This document shows, piece after piece, positions 42,423 through 51,073 of a stretch of 64,000 bases of DNA. Positions within the stretch are counted from its first letter, which is position 1. Each line of letters begins with the position of its first letter. The DNA comes from Streptomyces smaragdinus (lineage in GTDB: Bacteria; Actinomycetota; Actinomycetes; Streptomycetales; Streptomycetaceae), in contig NZ_WEGJ01000021.1 in the NCBI RefSeq assembly GCF_009604385.1, positions 1-64,000 on the forward strand, given 5' to 3'. The position numbers and the translations under genes are program-made. Under the pieces are notes generated by a model. The model saw only the letters and a list, made by a program, of their open reading frames with translations. It made no database searches and was not told where the DNA came from.

Positions 42423-42512
42423 CTAGAACCTCTCCGGGTGGACGAGGGCGAGGACCAGGTATCCGAGGAGTGCGACGGCCACGATCAGGCCGATGATGTT
42501 CTCGGCGGTCAC
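42423..42512 (-). CDS. kdpF: KdpF small membrane subunit
   Basis: A 29-residue peptide, VTAENIIGLIVAVALLGYL followed by VLALVHPERF. It has one transmembrane helix and the typical KdpF ending HPERF. It stabilises the Kdp complex. It starts with GTG 42512, which overlaps the stop of an upstream 27-residue ORF (GTGA). Confidence 0.9.
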   Translation of the reverse strand: MTAENIIGLIVAVALLGYLVLALVHPERF

Positions 42513-42592
42513 AGCTTCGTCACCCCCTTCGCGACAAGTGCCACCAGCGCGAAGACCGCGATCATGGTGACGACGAAGGCCACGTCGGCCAT
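42509..42592 (-). CDS. 27-residue membrane peptide upstream of kdpF
   Basis: ATG 42592 with GGGAGC upstream encodes MADVAFVVTMIAVFALVALV followed by AKGVTKL, a single predicted transmembrane helix with a basic C-terminus. The TGA overlaps the GTG of kdpF, so the two are translationally coupled. It is too short for standard gene finding. It may be an additional small subunit or regulator of the K+ pump; that role is inference from position. Confidence 0.7.
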   Translation of the reverse strand: MADVAFVVTMIAVFALVALVAKGVTKL

Positions 42593-42784
42593 CGTGTGCT
42601 CCCTGAGTGAGTCGTAGGTGTCTGACCACTCGAGGAAACAGCCGGTACGGCCGGATGTGATCGGTCCTTGACAGGTCCCTTACGCGCCTTGATCGGGCTT
42701 TGACGCCTTCCTAACGGTCTCGGGACCAAATATGGCTGATCGGGGCAAAACCCTCGGCCGCGACCACCCGCATATGATCACCCG

Positions 42785-43312
42785 GTGACTCACACCGCCA
42801 CCCTCCGCACGGCCGCCCCGCCGACCGCCCCCGGCCTCGCCCTGCGCCCCTGGCGGCCGGCGGACGTGCCGGCGCTGGTCGCGATCGGCCGGGACCCGGA
42901 CCTGCTCCGCTGGACCAACACCCCCGTGTCGGACGAGGCACAGGCGGCGGAATGGGTACGGACCCAGAACCGCGGCCGGGAGTCCGGGGAGCGATTCGCG
43001 TTCGCCGTGCTCGAGGGCCTTGCGCCGGTCGGCCACGTCGTGCTGAAGATCGCGGGGCCCCGTGCCGAGGTGGGCTACTGGACCGTTCCGCGGGCGCGCG
43101 GGAAGGGAGTGGCGGGCCGCGCCCTGGAGGCGGTCACGACCTGGGCCTTCGACGCCGGGCTGACCCGCCTCGAGCTCCTGCACCAGGTGGACAACGCCGC
43201 CTCGTGCCGCGTGGCGGAGCGGGGCGGGTACGCGTACGACCGGACCCTGCCGGCCGCGCCGCCCGCGTACCCCCACGACGGCCATCTGCACGTCCGCCGC
43301 CCGAGCGCCTGA
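42785..43312 (+). CDS. GNAT family N-acetyltransferase
   Basis: A 175-residue RimJ/RimL-like acetyltransferase. The acetyl-CoA-binding region is VGYWTVPRARGKGVAGRALEAVTTWAFD (motif A, R/Q-x-x-G-x-G/A variant), followed by LTRLELLHQVDNAASCRVAERGGYAYD, the conserved N-x-AS-x-R-V-AE-x-GG-Y pattern. The acceptor is unknown; it could be a ribosomal protein N-terminus or a small molecule. It starts with GTG 42785 and is divergent from the kdp operon. Confidence 0.88.
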   Translation: MTHTATLRTAAPPTAPGLALRPWRPADVPALVAIGRDPDLLRWTNTPVSDEAQAAEWVRTQNRGRESGERFAFAVLEGLAPVGHVVLKIAGPRAEVGYWTVPRARGKGVAGRALEAVTTWAFDAGLTRLELLHQVDNAASCRVAERGGYAYDRTLPAAPPAYPHDGHLHVRRPSA

Positions 43313-43355
43313 CCGGCGATGGCGGGCGGACACCCCGCCACCGCCGGCCCCTCCA

Positions 43356-43376
43356 CCGCCGGCTGCAGACCGGCGG
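43356..43376. terminator. weak hairpin between GNAT and GH1 genes
   Basis: CCGCCGG (43356-43362) pairs with CCGGCGG (43370-43376) between two convergent genes. Confidence 0.35.
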
Positions 43377-43384
43377 CGGGCCGG

Positions 43385-44836
43385 CTACGCCCGCGACAGG
43401 CGCAGCTCGTTCGCGCGCGCGACCCCGGCGTACCAGCGGGCGCTGGCCTTCGGGATCCGCTTGCCGGTGGGGTAGTCGACGTACACGGCGCCGAAGCGCT
43501 TGCTGTAGCCGTAGCCCCACTCGAAGTTGTCCAGCAGCGACCACAGGAAGTAGCCGCGTACGTCCACGCCCGCCTGGATCGCGCCGTGGACCGCCGCGAG
43601 GTGGCCCTCGAGGTAGGCGATCCGGTCGGGGTCGTTCACCTCGCCCTGCGGGTTGACGTAGTCGTCGAACGCGGCGCCGTTCTCCGTGACCAGCAGCGGG
43701 AGTTCGGGGACCTCGGCCTTGAGCTTCAGCAGCAGGTCACCCAGGCCGGACGGGTCGACGGCCCAGCCCATCGCCGTGGTGGAGCCGGGCGGCTGGTGGA
43801 AGACGACGTCGTCGGCCGCCGGCCACGGGCTGTACGCGCTGTTGCCGTGGCCGTCCGCGCCGTGGCTGGTGCCGGCCGAGCCGCCGGAGACGACGGTGGG
43901 CGTGTAGTAGTTGACGCCGAGGAAGTCGAGCGGCTGGTGGATCGCCTCCAGGTCGCCGCGGCGGACGAAGGACCAGTCGGTCAGCGCCGCGGTGTCCTCG
44001 AGGAGGTCCTCCGGGTAGGCGCCGTGGAGCATGGGGCCGGTGAAGGTGCGGTTGGCGAGGGCGTCGATCCGGCGGGCGGCGTCGGCGTCCTGCGCGCTCT
44101 CGGTGAGCGGTCTGACCTGGTGGAAGTTGAGCGTGACCGAGACCTCGGCGGTACGGGGCAGGGTCGCGCGCAGCGCCTGCACGGCGAGGCCGTGGCCCAG
44201 GTTGAGGTGGTGCGCGGCGCGCAGCGCGGCCACCGGGTCGGTGCGGCCGGGGGCGTGCACGCCGGAGCCGTAGCCGAGGAAGGAGCTGCACCACGGCTCG
44301 TTCAGGGTGGTCCACGTCCGCACCCTGTCGCCCAGGGCCTGCGCGGCCAGGCCCGCGTACTCGGCGAACCGCTCCGCCGTGACGCGCTCGGGCCAGCCGC
44401 CGGCGTCCTCGAGGTGCTGCGGGAGGTCCCAGTGGTAGAGGGTGGCGACCGGCTGGATGCCCTTGTCGAGCAGCTCGTCGGTGAGCCTGCGGTAGAAGTC
44501 CAGCCCCTGCTGTACGGCGGGGCCGCGGCCGGTGGGCTGGATCCGGGGCCAGGCGAGGGAGAAGCGGTACGCGCCCACGCCGAGGTCGGCCATGATCGCG
44601 ACGTCCTCGCGCCACCGGTGGTAGTGGTCGGTGGCCACGTCACCGGTGTCACCGTTGCGGACCTTGCCGGGAATACGGGAGTAGGTGTCCCAGATGGAGG
44701 GGGTGCGCCCGTCCGCGGCGGCGGCACCCTCGATCTGGTAGGCGGCGGTGGCCGTGCCCCAGAGAAACAGCGGGGGAAAGGCCAGGATCTTGTGCGACCC
44801 GGCCTGGGACGCGAGATGTCCGACTGCGGTTGCCAC
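43385..44836 (-). CDS. GH1 beta-glucosidase
   Basis: A 483-residue GH1 enzyme. N-terminal signature FLWGTATAAYQIEGAAAADGRTPSIWD, acid/base glutamate E180 in TTLNEPWCS, and nucleophile glutamate in LLVTENGAAFDD. No signal peptide is present, so it cleaves imported cellobiose or related beta-glucosides in the cytosol. GTG 44836 is preceded by GGAAGGAA. It is the last gene of a transporter-glucosidase operon like cebEFG-bglC of other streptomycetes. A LacI-type operator inside the preceding permease gene may give it additional control. Confidence 0.92.
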   Translation of the reverse strand: MATAVGHLASQAGSHKILAFPPLFLWGTATAAYQIEGAAAADGRTPSIWDTYSRIPGKVRNGDTGDVATDHYHRWREDVAIMADLGVGAYRFSLAWPRIQPTGRGPAVQQGLDFYRRLTDELLDKGIQPVATLYHWDLPQHLEDAGGWPERVTAERFAEYAGLAAQALGDRVRTWTTLNEPWCSSFLGYGSGVHAPGRTDPVAALRAAHHLNLGHGLAVQALRATLPRTAEVSVTLNFHQVRPLTESAQDADAARRIDALANRTFTGPMLHGAYPEDLLEDTAALTDWSFVRRGDLEAIHQPLDFLGVNYYTPTVVSGGSAGTSHGADGHGNSAYSPWPAADDVVFHQPPGSTTAMGWAVDPSGLGDLLLKLKAEVPELPLLVTENGAAFDDYVNPQGEVNDPDRIAYLEGHLAAVHGAIQAGVDVRGYFLWSLLDNFEWGYGYSKRFGAVYVDYPTGKRIPKASARWYAGVARANELRLSRA

Positions 44837-44889
44837 GGGGTTCCTTCCGAACGAGCGATGTCACAGCACTTCAGGGGTGGGGCGGAGGG

Positions 44890-45798
44890 CTAGCCCTTGA
44901 CCGCGCCCTGCATGATGCCGCCGACGATCCGGCGGCCGAAGACGACGAACATGACCAGCAATGGGAGCGTTCCCAACAGTGCTCCAGCCATAATGACGGA
45001 TTGATCGCGGACATATCCGGCACTGAGCTGGGTGAGGGCCACGGGGACGGTGGGGTTGGTCATGTCCAGCACGATGTACGGCCAGAAGAAGTCGTTCCAC
45101 GCGTGCACGAATGTGATCATGAACAGCACGGCCATGGCGGGCCGCGCGACCGGCAGCACGATGCTCCAGAAGATACGGAGCGAATGGGCGCCGTCCACCC
45201 GCCCGGCCTCGACGAGTTCGTCGGGCAGCGCGTCGCTCAGATACTGCCGCATGAAGAACACGCCGACGGCGCTGACCAGGGTCGGGAAGATGACGGCGGG
45301 CAGCTTCTGCCCCCACCCGAGCTCGGTCATCATCATGAACAGCGGCACCACCGCGAGCTGCGGCGGCACCATCATCGTCCCGATGACGAGCATCAGCAGG
45401 ACGTTGCGCCCCTTGAACCGCAGCTTGGCGAAGGCGAATCCGGCGAGCGTGGCGAACAGCACGGTGGAGGTCGCGATGGCGCCGGCCACGATCATGCTGT
45501 TGATCATCGCCCGGCCCATCGCCGCGTCCGTCCAGGCCTTCCCCAGGTTCTCGAAGAGATTGGGGCCGGGCAGGAACGGCGGCGGGCTCTGGGTAACCCG
45601 GGTGTTGTCGGTCGAGGCGGCCACCATCGTCCAGTACAGCGGGAAGAGCGAGGCGAGGGTGGCGATGCCGAGCAGGATGTACGCGACCGGGCCGGCGTGA
45701 TGCTGCCGCCCGGCGCGGATCCTGACGGGCAGCCGCGGACCGCGGCGCCCGCCGGGAGGTGTCTCGAGACGGGGGGCCCGAAGGGTTTCGGTGGTCAT
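44890..45798 (-). CDS. sugar ABC transporter permease (CebG/MalG-like)
   Basis: About 302 residues with six transmembrane segments. The ATPase-contacting EAA loop is DELVEAGRVDGAHSLRIFWSIVLPVARPAM. It forms the oligosaccharide channel with the other permease of the operon. ATG 45798 has GGGAG nine bases upstream; ATG 45807 is also possible. The 3' end contains a TGGGAGCGTTCCCA operator-like site. No ATPase gene is present, consistent with use of the shared MsiK ATPase known in Streptomyces (inference). Confidence 0.9.
   Translation of the reverse strand: MTTETLRAPRLETPPGGRRGPRLPVRIRAGRQHHAGPVAYILLGIATLASLFPLYWTMVAASTDNTRVTQSPPPFLPGPNLFENLGKAWTDAAMGRAMINSMIVAGAIATSTVLFATLAGFAFAKLRFKGRNVLLMLVIGTMMVPPQLAVVPLFMMMTELGWGQKLPAVIFPTLVSAVGVFFMRQYLSDALPDELVEAGRVDGAHSLRIFWSIVLPVARPAMAVLFMITFVHAWNDFFWPYIVLDMTNPTVPVALTQLSAGYVRDQSVIMAGALLGTLPLLVMFVVFGRRIVGGIMQGAVKG
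44962..44975. promoter_or_regulatory. intragenic LacI-type operator within the permease gene
   Basis: TGGGAGCGTTCCCA combines a half-site of the CebR box (TGGGAGC) with a half-site of the operon's upstream operators (GTTCCCA). It lies 126 bp upstream of the GH1 start codon and inside coding sequence. Confidence 0.55.
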
Positions 45799-45814
45799 GG
45801 GTGGCATCTCCCGG

Positions 45815-46795
45815 TCAGGACGTGCGCGCCGAGCGCCACCGGCTGAGCAGGCGCTGCAGGACGAAGACGATGATGAGCAGCATGAACATGACCCAGGCCA
45901 CGGTCGCCGCGCGGCCCATGTGGTAGAACTTCCAGCCCTCCTCGTACAGCAGCAGACCGAGGGTCTGGTACTGGTTGTCGGCCCCGCCGCTGATGCCGTT
46001 CGGCCCCTGGCCGAAGATCAGCGGCTCGCCGAAGAGCTGGGTGGCGCCGATGGTGGACAGCACGATCGTGAAGACGATCGTCGGCCGGATCCCGGGGATG
46101 GTGACCTTCAGGAACTGCTGCCAGCGCGAGGCGCCGTCGATGGCGGCGGCCTCGAAGCGGTCACGCGGGATGGCCTGCATGGCGGCCAGGTAGAGCAGGG
46201 CGTTGTAGCCGGTCCAGCGCCAGATGACGATGGAGGAGATCGCCAGCTGGGCGGCCCACTTGTGGTTCTCCCAGTCGATCTCGCCGAAGCCCACCGCGCC
46301 GAGCGCCCAGTTGATCATGCCGAAGTCACGCTCGAAGAGCATGGTGAACACCAGCGCCGCGGCGCCCACCGACGTCGCGTACGGCGTCAGCGCGGCGACC
46401 CGGAAGAACGTCGAGCCGCGCAGCCGGTAGTTCAGCAGATGCGCCAGCCCGAGCGCCATGAGGAGCTGCGGCACGGTGGAGAAGACGCCGATGGTGACGG
46501 TGTTGAGCAGGGCGTTCCAGAAGCGCTCGTCCGTCAGGAGGTCGGTGTAGTTGTCGAACGCGACCCACTCCATGATGTCCATGGTCGCGAGGTCGACGTC
46601 GTGCAGGGAGATCCACGCCGTGTAGACCAGCGGGTAGAAGCTGAAGGCGGCGAAGACCGCGAAGAAAGGGACGACGAAGGCGTACGGCGCGCCCCTGACG
46701 TCCAGGCGGTGCAGCAGGCCGGCGCGCCGGTCCGCCCCGGGTCCGGCGTTCTTGTCCGCGGCAGGCGGCGGGGCGCTCGAGGTATGAGAGGCCAC
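45815..46795 (-). CDS. sugar ABC transporter permease (CebF/MalF-like)
   Basis: A 326-residue permease with six transmembrane segments and the EAA loop DRFEAAAIDGASRWQQFLKVTIPGIRPTI. The N-terminal 30 residues are a soluble extension. It pairs with the downstream permease. It starts at GTG 46795 between the substrate-binding-protein gene and the second permease, in the usual binding protein-F-G order. Confidence 0.9.
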   Translation of the reverse strand: MASHTSSAPPPAADKNAGPGADRRAGLLHRLDVRGAPYAFVVPFFAVFAAFSFYPLVYTAWISLHDVDLATMDIMEWVAFDNYTDLLTDERFWNALLNTVTIGVFSTVPQLLMALGLAHLLNYRLRGSTFFRVAALTPYATSVGAAALVFTMLFERDFGMINWALGAVGFGEIDWENHKWAAQLAISSIVIWRWTGYNALLYLAAMQAIPRDRFEAAAIDGASRWQQFLKVTIPGIRPTIVFTIVLSTIGATQLFGEPLIFGQGPNGISGGADNQYQTLGLLLYEEGWKFYHMGRAATVAWVMFMLLIIVFVLQRLLSRWRSARTS

Positions 46796-46880
46796 CGGGT
46801 GTCCTTACGTGGGTGGGTGGACGTGCGCGAGGATCCCGGCGGCCGCCCGCCGTCGGTGCGGGCGGCCGCCGGGAGTCGGG

Positions 46881-48191
46881 TCAGCCGACGGCCTTGTCGA
46901 TCCGCTCGCCGGCGGTCTGCCACGCCTCGTCGGCGCTCTTGCCGGACGACTCGATCAGGCTCAGCGCCTGGGAGAAGATGTCCTTGATCGTCCCGTCCTT
47001 CGGGCCCAGGACCTGCTCCTTCGGCATGTCCTCGGCGGCGGCCGCGAAGATCTGCCCGATCGGGGCCCCGGAGAAGTACTCGGACTTCATGTTCACGACC
47101 TCGGGCGCGGTCAGCGCCTCCTGCGAGGAGGGGAAGTTGCCCAGCGACTCGAAGATCCGGGCCTGCTGCTCGGGCGCCGTCAGCCAGGCGACGAGCTTCT
47201 TCGCCTCCTCCTTGACCGGGCTCTTCTCCATCACGCCGAGGAAGGAACCGCCCCAGCTGGCGCCCTTGGGGGCCTTGGCGACGTCCCACTTGCCGGAGTT
47301 CTTCGGGCCGGCCTTCTCACTGATGTGGGCGAGCATCCACGCCGGGCACACCGCCGTGGCGAAGGTGCCGTTGGCCAGGCCCGGGTCCCAGCCGGCCTGG
47401 AACTGGCGCAGCTTGGCGCTCAGCCCCGAGGCGGCGGCCTCCGAGGCCAGGTCCCAGGCCCCGGTGATCGTGGGGTTGTCCTGGTAGATGAGCTCGCCGG
47501 ACTTGTCGTAGAACTGCTGGGAGTCGCCGTAGATCATGGCGTTGAACAGACCGCTGGAGGCGTCCATGTAGGCGACCTTGCCGCCCTTGTACCCGGCCTT
47601 GAACTGCTTGCCCACCTCGACGTACTTCTTCCAGTCGCCCGCCCACAGCTCGGCGACGGCCTCGCGGTCGGTCGGCAGTCCGGCCTGCTCGAAGTAGTCC
47701 TTGCGGTAGCAGACGGCCAGCGGGCCGGTGTCCGTGCCGACGCCTATGACCTTGCCGTCCTTGCCCGTGACCTGGCTCTGCTTCCAGGGCAGGAAGTGGT
47801 CCGTGCCGGGCAGCTTCGACAGGTCGACGAAGCGGTCGGCGCGGGTGTCGAGGAGTTCCTTGGCGCGGCCGATCTCGATGCCCTGGATGTCCTTGAGGCC
47901 GCTGTTGGCCGTCATGTGGGTCTGCAGGGCCGTGTAGTACGTCTGCTCGTCACCGGCGATGTCGGCCTTGATGATGACGTTCGGGTGCTGCTTCTGGTAC
48001 TCGTCGAGGATCCCGGACTCCTTGATGCCCATCACCCCGAACAGCCCCATGGTGATGGTGGTCTTGCCGTCCTTGGTTCCTCCGCCGGTACCTCCGCTCT
48101 CGCCGCCGCAGGCGGTGAGCAGGCCGAGGGCCGTCACCACCGAGACGACGGCGGCGCCTCTCGTGCGCATCAGCTTCCGGGTCTTCTTCAT
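46881..48191 (-). CDS. sugar-binding lipoprotein of ABC transporter (CebE-like)
   Basis: A 436-residue extracellular solute-binding protein with lipobox LLTACGG (Cys ~28). The mature fold matches family 1 sugar-binding proteins: KTTITMGLFGVMGIKESGILDEYQKQHPNV, the central WKKYVEVGKQFKAGYKGGKVAY, and VCPAWMLAHISEKAG. Position and operon suggest cellobiose or a related oligosaccharide as ligand. It starts at ATG 48191 and is divergent from its LacI regulator. Three operators lie in the 322-bp gap. Confidence 0.9.
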   Translation of the reverse strand: MKKTRKLMRTRGAAVVSVVTALGLLTACGGESGGTGGGTKDGKTTITMGLFGVMGIKESGILDEYQKQHPNVIIKADIAGDEQTYYTALQTHMTANSGLKDIQGIEIGRAKELLDTRADRFVDLSKLPGTDHFLPWKQSQVTGKDGKVIGVGTDTGPLAVCYRKDYFEQAGLPTDREAVAELWAGDWKKYVEVGKQFKAGYKGGKVAYMDASSGLFNAMIYGDSQQFYDKSGELIYQDNPTITGAWDLASEAAASGLSAKLRQFQAGWDPGLANGTFATAVCPAWMLAHISEKAGPKNSGKWDVAKAPKGASWGGSFLGVMEKSPVKEEAKKLVAWLTAPEQQARIFESLGNFPSSQEALTAPEVVNMKSEYFSGAPIGQIFAAAAEDMPKEQVLGPKDGTIKDIFSQALSLIESSGKSADEAWQTAGERIDKAVG

Positions 48192-48273
48192 GAACGTCCT
48201 CTCTGGGGCGGCGCGGCTCGGACGCACCGGCGAGATGGACCAGCCGGCCTGCCGACGAGGGTCCGGCAGGGCT

Positions 48274-48287
48274 TGGGAACGTTCCCA
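48274..48287. promoter_or_regulatory. LacI-type operator 1
   Basis: TGGGAACGTTCCCA, a perfect 14-bp palindrome in the divergent promoter region. First of three identical copies. Confidence 0.85.
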
Positions 48288-48295
48288 ACGACTGG

Positions 48296-48309
48296 TGGGA
48301 ACGTTCCCA
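48296..48309. promoter_or_regulatory. LacI-type operator 2
   Basis: TGGGAACGTTCCCA, identical to operator 1 and displaced by exactly 22 bp. Confidence 0.85.
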
Positions 48310-48317
48310 TTTTGGGG

Positions 48318-48331
48318 TGGGAACGTTCCCA
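48318..48331. promoter_or_regulatory. LacI-type operator 3
   Basis: TGGGAACGTTCCCA, third identical copy, again 22 bp from the previous one, leaving the sites on the same face of the helix. It is the closest to the regulator gene (183 bp from its start). The rest of the 48192-48513 gap shows no gene. Confidence 0.85.
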
Positions 48332-48513
48332 TGGCGCGTTCGAAGAGTGACCCCGAGTCGGACACCGTGTCAAGAACTTGAATCCATTCCGTTGCCGGGA
48401 CATGTCCCGCGTCCGGCCGCGCAACTCCCCGGCGGACGGCTCGTACACCGCCGCCATCTGGCACAATCGCACTCGCGAACGGCGTGCAGCCGTTGGTGGA
48501 CGAGGGGAAAGAC

Positions 48514-49542
48514 ATGGGGGCACAGCACCGGCCGACCATCAAGACCGTGGCCGCACGCGCCGGCGTCGGACGCACCACGGTGTCACGGGTGATCAACGGT
48601 TCCGAGCTCGTCAGCGACGAGGCCAAGGCCGCCGTCCTCGCGGCCATCGCCGAGCTCAACTACGTCCCGAACTCGGTGGCCCGCGGCCTGGTGACCCGGC
48701 GGACGAACTCCATCGCCCTGGTGATCCCGGAGGCCGAGAGCAAGGTCGGCGCCGAGCCCTACTTCTCCGCCGTGATCCGCGGGGTGAGCGCCGCCCTGCG
48801 CGACACCCGCACCCAGCTCCAGCTGGTCCTGGTCCGCGACCGCGACGAGCGCGACCAGCTCACCGGCCATGTCGCCGAGCGCCGCGTGGACGGCGTCCTG
48901 CTCCTCTCCGTCCGCCGGCACGACCCGCTCCCGGACATCCTCGAGCACCTGGGCCTGCCGACCGTCCTGGCCGGCCGCCGCGACGCCGACGAGTCCCTGA
49001 GCTACGCCTGCTCCGACAACCTGGGCGGCGCCCGGGAGGCCGGCCGCCATCTCGTCGCCTGCGGCCGCACCACGATCGCCACCATCACCGGCCCCCTGGA
49101 CATGGAGGTGGGCCGCAGCAGGCTGCGCGGCTGGCAGGACGCAATGGACGAGGCGGGCCTCGCGGTCGAGGACTGCCCCGTCGCCACGGCGGACTTCACC
49201 GAGGAGGGCGGCATGGCCGCCATGCGATCACTTCTTGAACGCAACCCGCGGATCGACGCCGTCTTCGCCGCCTCCGACGTGATGGCGGTCGGCGCCATGC
49301 TGGAGCTGCGCCGCCAGGGCCGCCGGGTCCCCGACGACGTCGCCCTCGTCGGCTTCGACGACTCCTACATCGCCCGCTACGCCTATCCGCCCCTCACCAG
49401 CGTCCGCCAGCCGGTCGAGGAGCTCGGCTCCACCATCACCCGCATCCTGCTGGCGGAGATCGCCGACCCGGGCGCGGGCCACACCCACCGGGTGCTGCCC
49501 ACGGAGCTGGTCGTACGGGAATCGACAGCGCCGCGCCGGTGA
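48514..49542 (+). CDS. LacI family regulator of the beta-glucoside operon (CebR-like)
   Basis: A 342-residue repressor. N-terminal HTH is IKTVAARAGVGRTTVSRVINGSELVSDEAKAAVLAAIAELNYVPNSVARGLVTRRT (residues ~8-64), with the YVPNSVA hinge. The C-terminal effector domain includes VDGVLLLSVRRHDPLPDIL and DAVFAASDVMAVGAMLELRRQGRRVPDDVALVGFDDS. It closely resembles CebR, the cellobiose repressor, and its divergent position beside three palindromes implies it regulates the transporter operon and itself. ATG 48514 follows GAGGGGAAA; the GTG 30 bases upstream is less likely. Confidence 0.9.
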   Translation: MGAQHRPTIKTVAARAGVGRTTVSRVINGSELVSDEAKAAVLAAIAELNYVPNSVARGLVTRRTNSIALVIPEAESKVGAEPYFSAVIRGVSAALRDTRTQLQLVLVRDRDERDQLTGHVAERRVDGVLLLSVRRHDPLPDILEHLGLPTVLAGRRDADESLSYACSDNLGGAREAGRHLVACGRTTIATITGPLDMEVGRSRLRGWQDAMDEAGLAVEDCPVATADFTEEGGMAAMRSLLERNPRIDAVFAASDVMAVGAMLELRRQGRRVPDDVALVGFDDSYIARYAYPPLTSVRQPVEELGSTITRILLAEIADPGAGHTHRVLPTELVVRESTAPRR

Positions 49543-49545
49543 CGG

Positions 49546-50439
49546 TCAGGTGTTCCGCACCAGGCCGAGCGCCGTCTCGCTGAAGGCGCGGACGCGGGCC
49601 GTCGCGCCGTCGGCGGGCCATACAAGGCCCCATTCCACGGGCGGGGCGTCCTCGAAGGGGACGTAGACGACGTCGGGGCGGGCGAAGTAGCGCCTGGTGT
49701 GGGCGCCGACGGTGAAGACACCCTCCCCGGCGCCGACGAGGGTCAGCGTCTCGTTGCAGGTCGCCGCCGAGGGGCCGGGGGTGATGGGCTTGCCCGAGGG
49801 GGTCAGGCGTGGTGCGAGGTCGTCGCGCAGGGATTCCGGGAGCGTGTCGGGCAGCCGCAGTACGGTGACGCGGGCCAGGTCCTCGGCGGAGACGGTAGCG
49901 CGGCGGGCGAAGGGGTGCGCTGTCGGTACGGCGAGCATACGCGCCTCCCGTACCAGGACCGGTCCCATGGTGATGCCGTCCTCGCGCATGGGATGGCAGG
50001 TCAGCGCCAGGTCCGCGGCGCCGTCGCGCAGCCAGGGCAGGACCTGCGGCAGGTGCGCCTCCTTGAGCCGGACCTCGCAGTCGGGGTGCCGTTCACGGAA
50101 CGCCTGGGCGGCCCCGGCAAGCAGCTGGCCGGCCGCCGGTCCGGTGAAGGCGACCCGCAGCAGGCCGGTCAGCCCGCGTCCGGCGTCGACGGCCCGCTCG
50201 ACCGCGGCGGTGATCCGGGACCAGGCGGGACGGGTCTCCTCGTACAGCTCCCGTCCCACGGGGGAGAGCTCCACCCGGCGGCTGGTGCGGTTGAACAGGG
50301 GGACGCCGATACGGCGCTCGAGTTTGGCGATGATCTGGCTGATCCGGGCCGTGGAGACGTGCAGCCGCGCGGCGGTGCGGCCGAAGTGCAGCTCCTCGGC
50401 GAGCGTCAGGAACGCCTCGAGCTCGTGCCGTTCCAGCAT
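49546..50439 (-). CDS. LysR family transcriptional regulator
   Basis: A 297-residue LysR regulator. The winged helix (MLERHELEAFLTLAEELHFGRTAARLHVSTARISQIIAKLERRIGVPLFNRTSRRVELSPVG) occupies residues 1-62. The effector domain follows with the usual two-lobed periplasmic-like fold (LLRVAFTGPAAGQLLAG; GITMGPVLVREARMLAVP). It is divergent from the SnoaL-like gene across 123 bp, the classic arrangement for LysR control of its neighbour. It stops 3 bp from the convergent LacI gene. Confidence 0.92.
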   Translation of the reverse strand: MLERHELEAFLTLAEELHFGRTAARLHVSTARISQIIAKLERRIGVPLFNRTSRRVELSPVGRELYEETRPAWSRITAAVERAVDAGRGLTGLLRVAFTGPAAGQLLAGAAQAFRERHPDCEVRLKEAHLPQVLPWLRDGAADLALTCHPMREDGITMGPVLVREARMLAVPTAHPFARRATVSAEDLARVTVLRLPDTLPESLRDDLAPRLTPSGKPITPGPSAATCNETLTLVGAGEGVFTVGAHTRRYFARPDVVYVPFEDAPPVEWGLVWPADGATARVRAFSETALGLVRNT

Positions 50440-50562
50440 CCCTCGCCCTCCCGTCGTTAATCGGGGCTTCACGATTGTTGCGCGGATGCGCGTTGATGCG
50501 CTTTTCGGACCGCAGCAGGATCGAAGGCGTCGAGAGGCCCACCACCTGCCCGGGAGAACATC

Positions 50563-51069
50563 ATGTACGTCACCCACGACCGCGCCCTGACCGCCCCCGC
50601 CGACGACACCGCCGCGGTCGTCGCGGAACTCGGGGACCGTGCGGAGATCACCGACGCGCTGTACCGCTTCGGCCTGGGCCAGGACCTCAAGGACAAGGAC
50701 CTCTTCGCCTCGGCCTTCGCCGCCGACGCCGAGCTGGACTTCCGCCCGGCCGCCGCCAAATGGGGAGGCGAACCGCCGCTGATGACAGGGCGCGACAGCA
50801 TCGTCGGCACCATTCTGGCCCTGTTCACCGGCCGGGTGGACACCACGCACCAGGTCACCAACGTCCGGATCGCGATCGAGGGCGACACCGCGCGGCTCAC
50901 CGCGCTGGTGGAGGCCCAGCACCTGCTCGTCGCCGATCCCGCCGTACACGCGCTGCTGAAGAACCCGTACGACGTCGAGCTGGTCCGCGAGGGCTCGCGC
51001 TGGGTCATCCGGCGGCTTCGGATCGCCAATGCCTGGTACACCGGCGAACCCACCGCGATCTTCGGCTGA
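50563..51069 (+). CDS. SnoaL-like (NTF2-fold) protein
   Basis: A 168-residue member of the SnoaL_4/NTF2-like family. It starts with an N-terminal helix (RAEITDALYRFGLGQDLKDKDLFASAFAADAELDFRP) and continues through HQVTNVRIAIEGDTARLTALVEAQHLL and RWVIRRLRIANAWYTG, forming the cone-shaped fold. Such proteins can be hydroxylating or dehydrating enzymes, cyclases or binding proteins; His and Asp residues inside the cavity are compatible with catalysis. Probably regulated by the divergent LysR. Confidence 0.85.
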   Translation: MYVTHDRALTAPADDTAAVVAELGDRAEITDALYRFGLGQDLKDKDLFASAFAADAELDFRPAAAKWGGEPPLMTGRDSIVGTILALFTGRVDTTHQVTNVRIAIEGDTARLTALVEAQHLLVADPAVHALLKNPYDVELVREGSRWVIRRLRIANAWYTGEPTAIFG

Positions 51070-51073
51070 GTCC

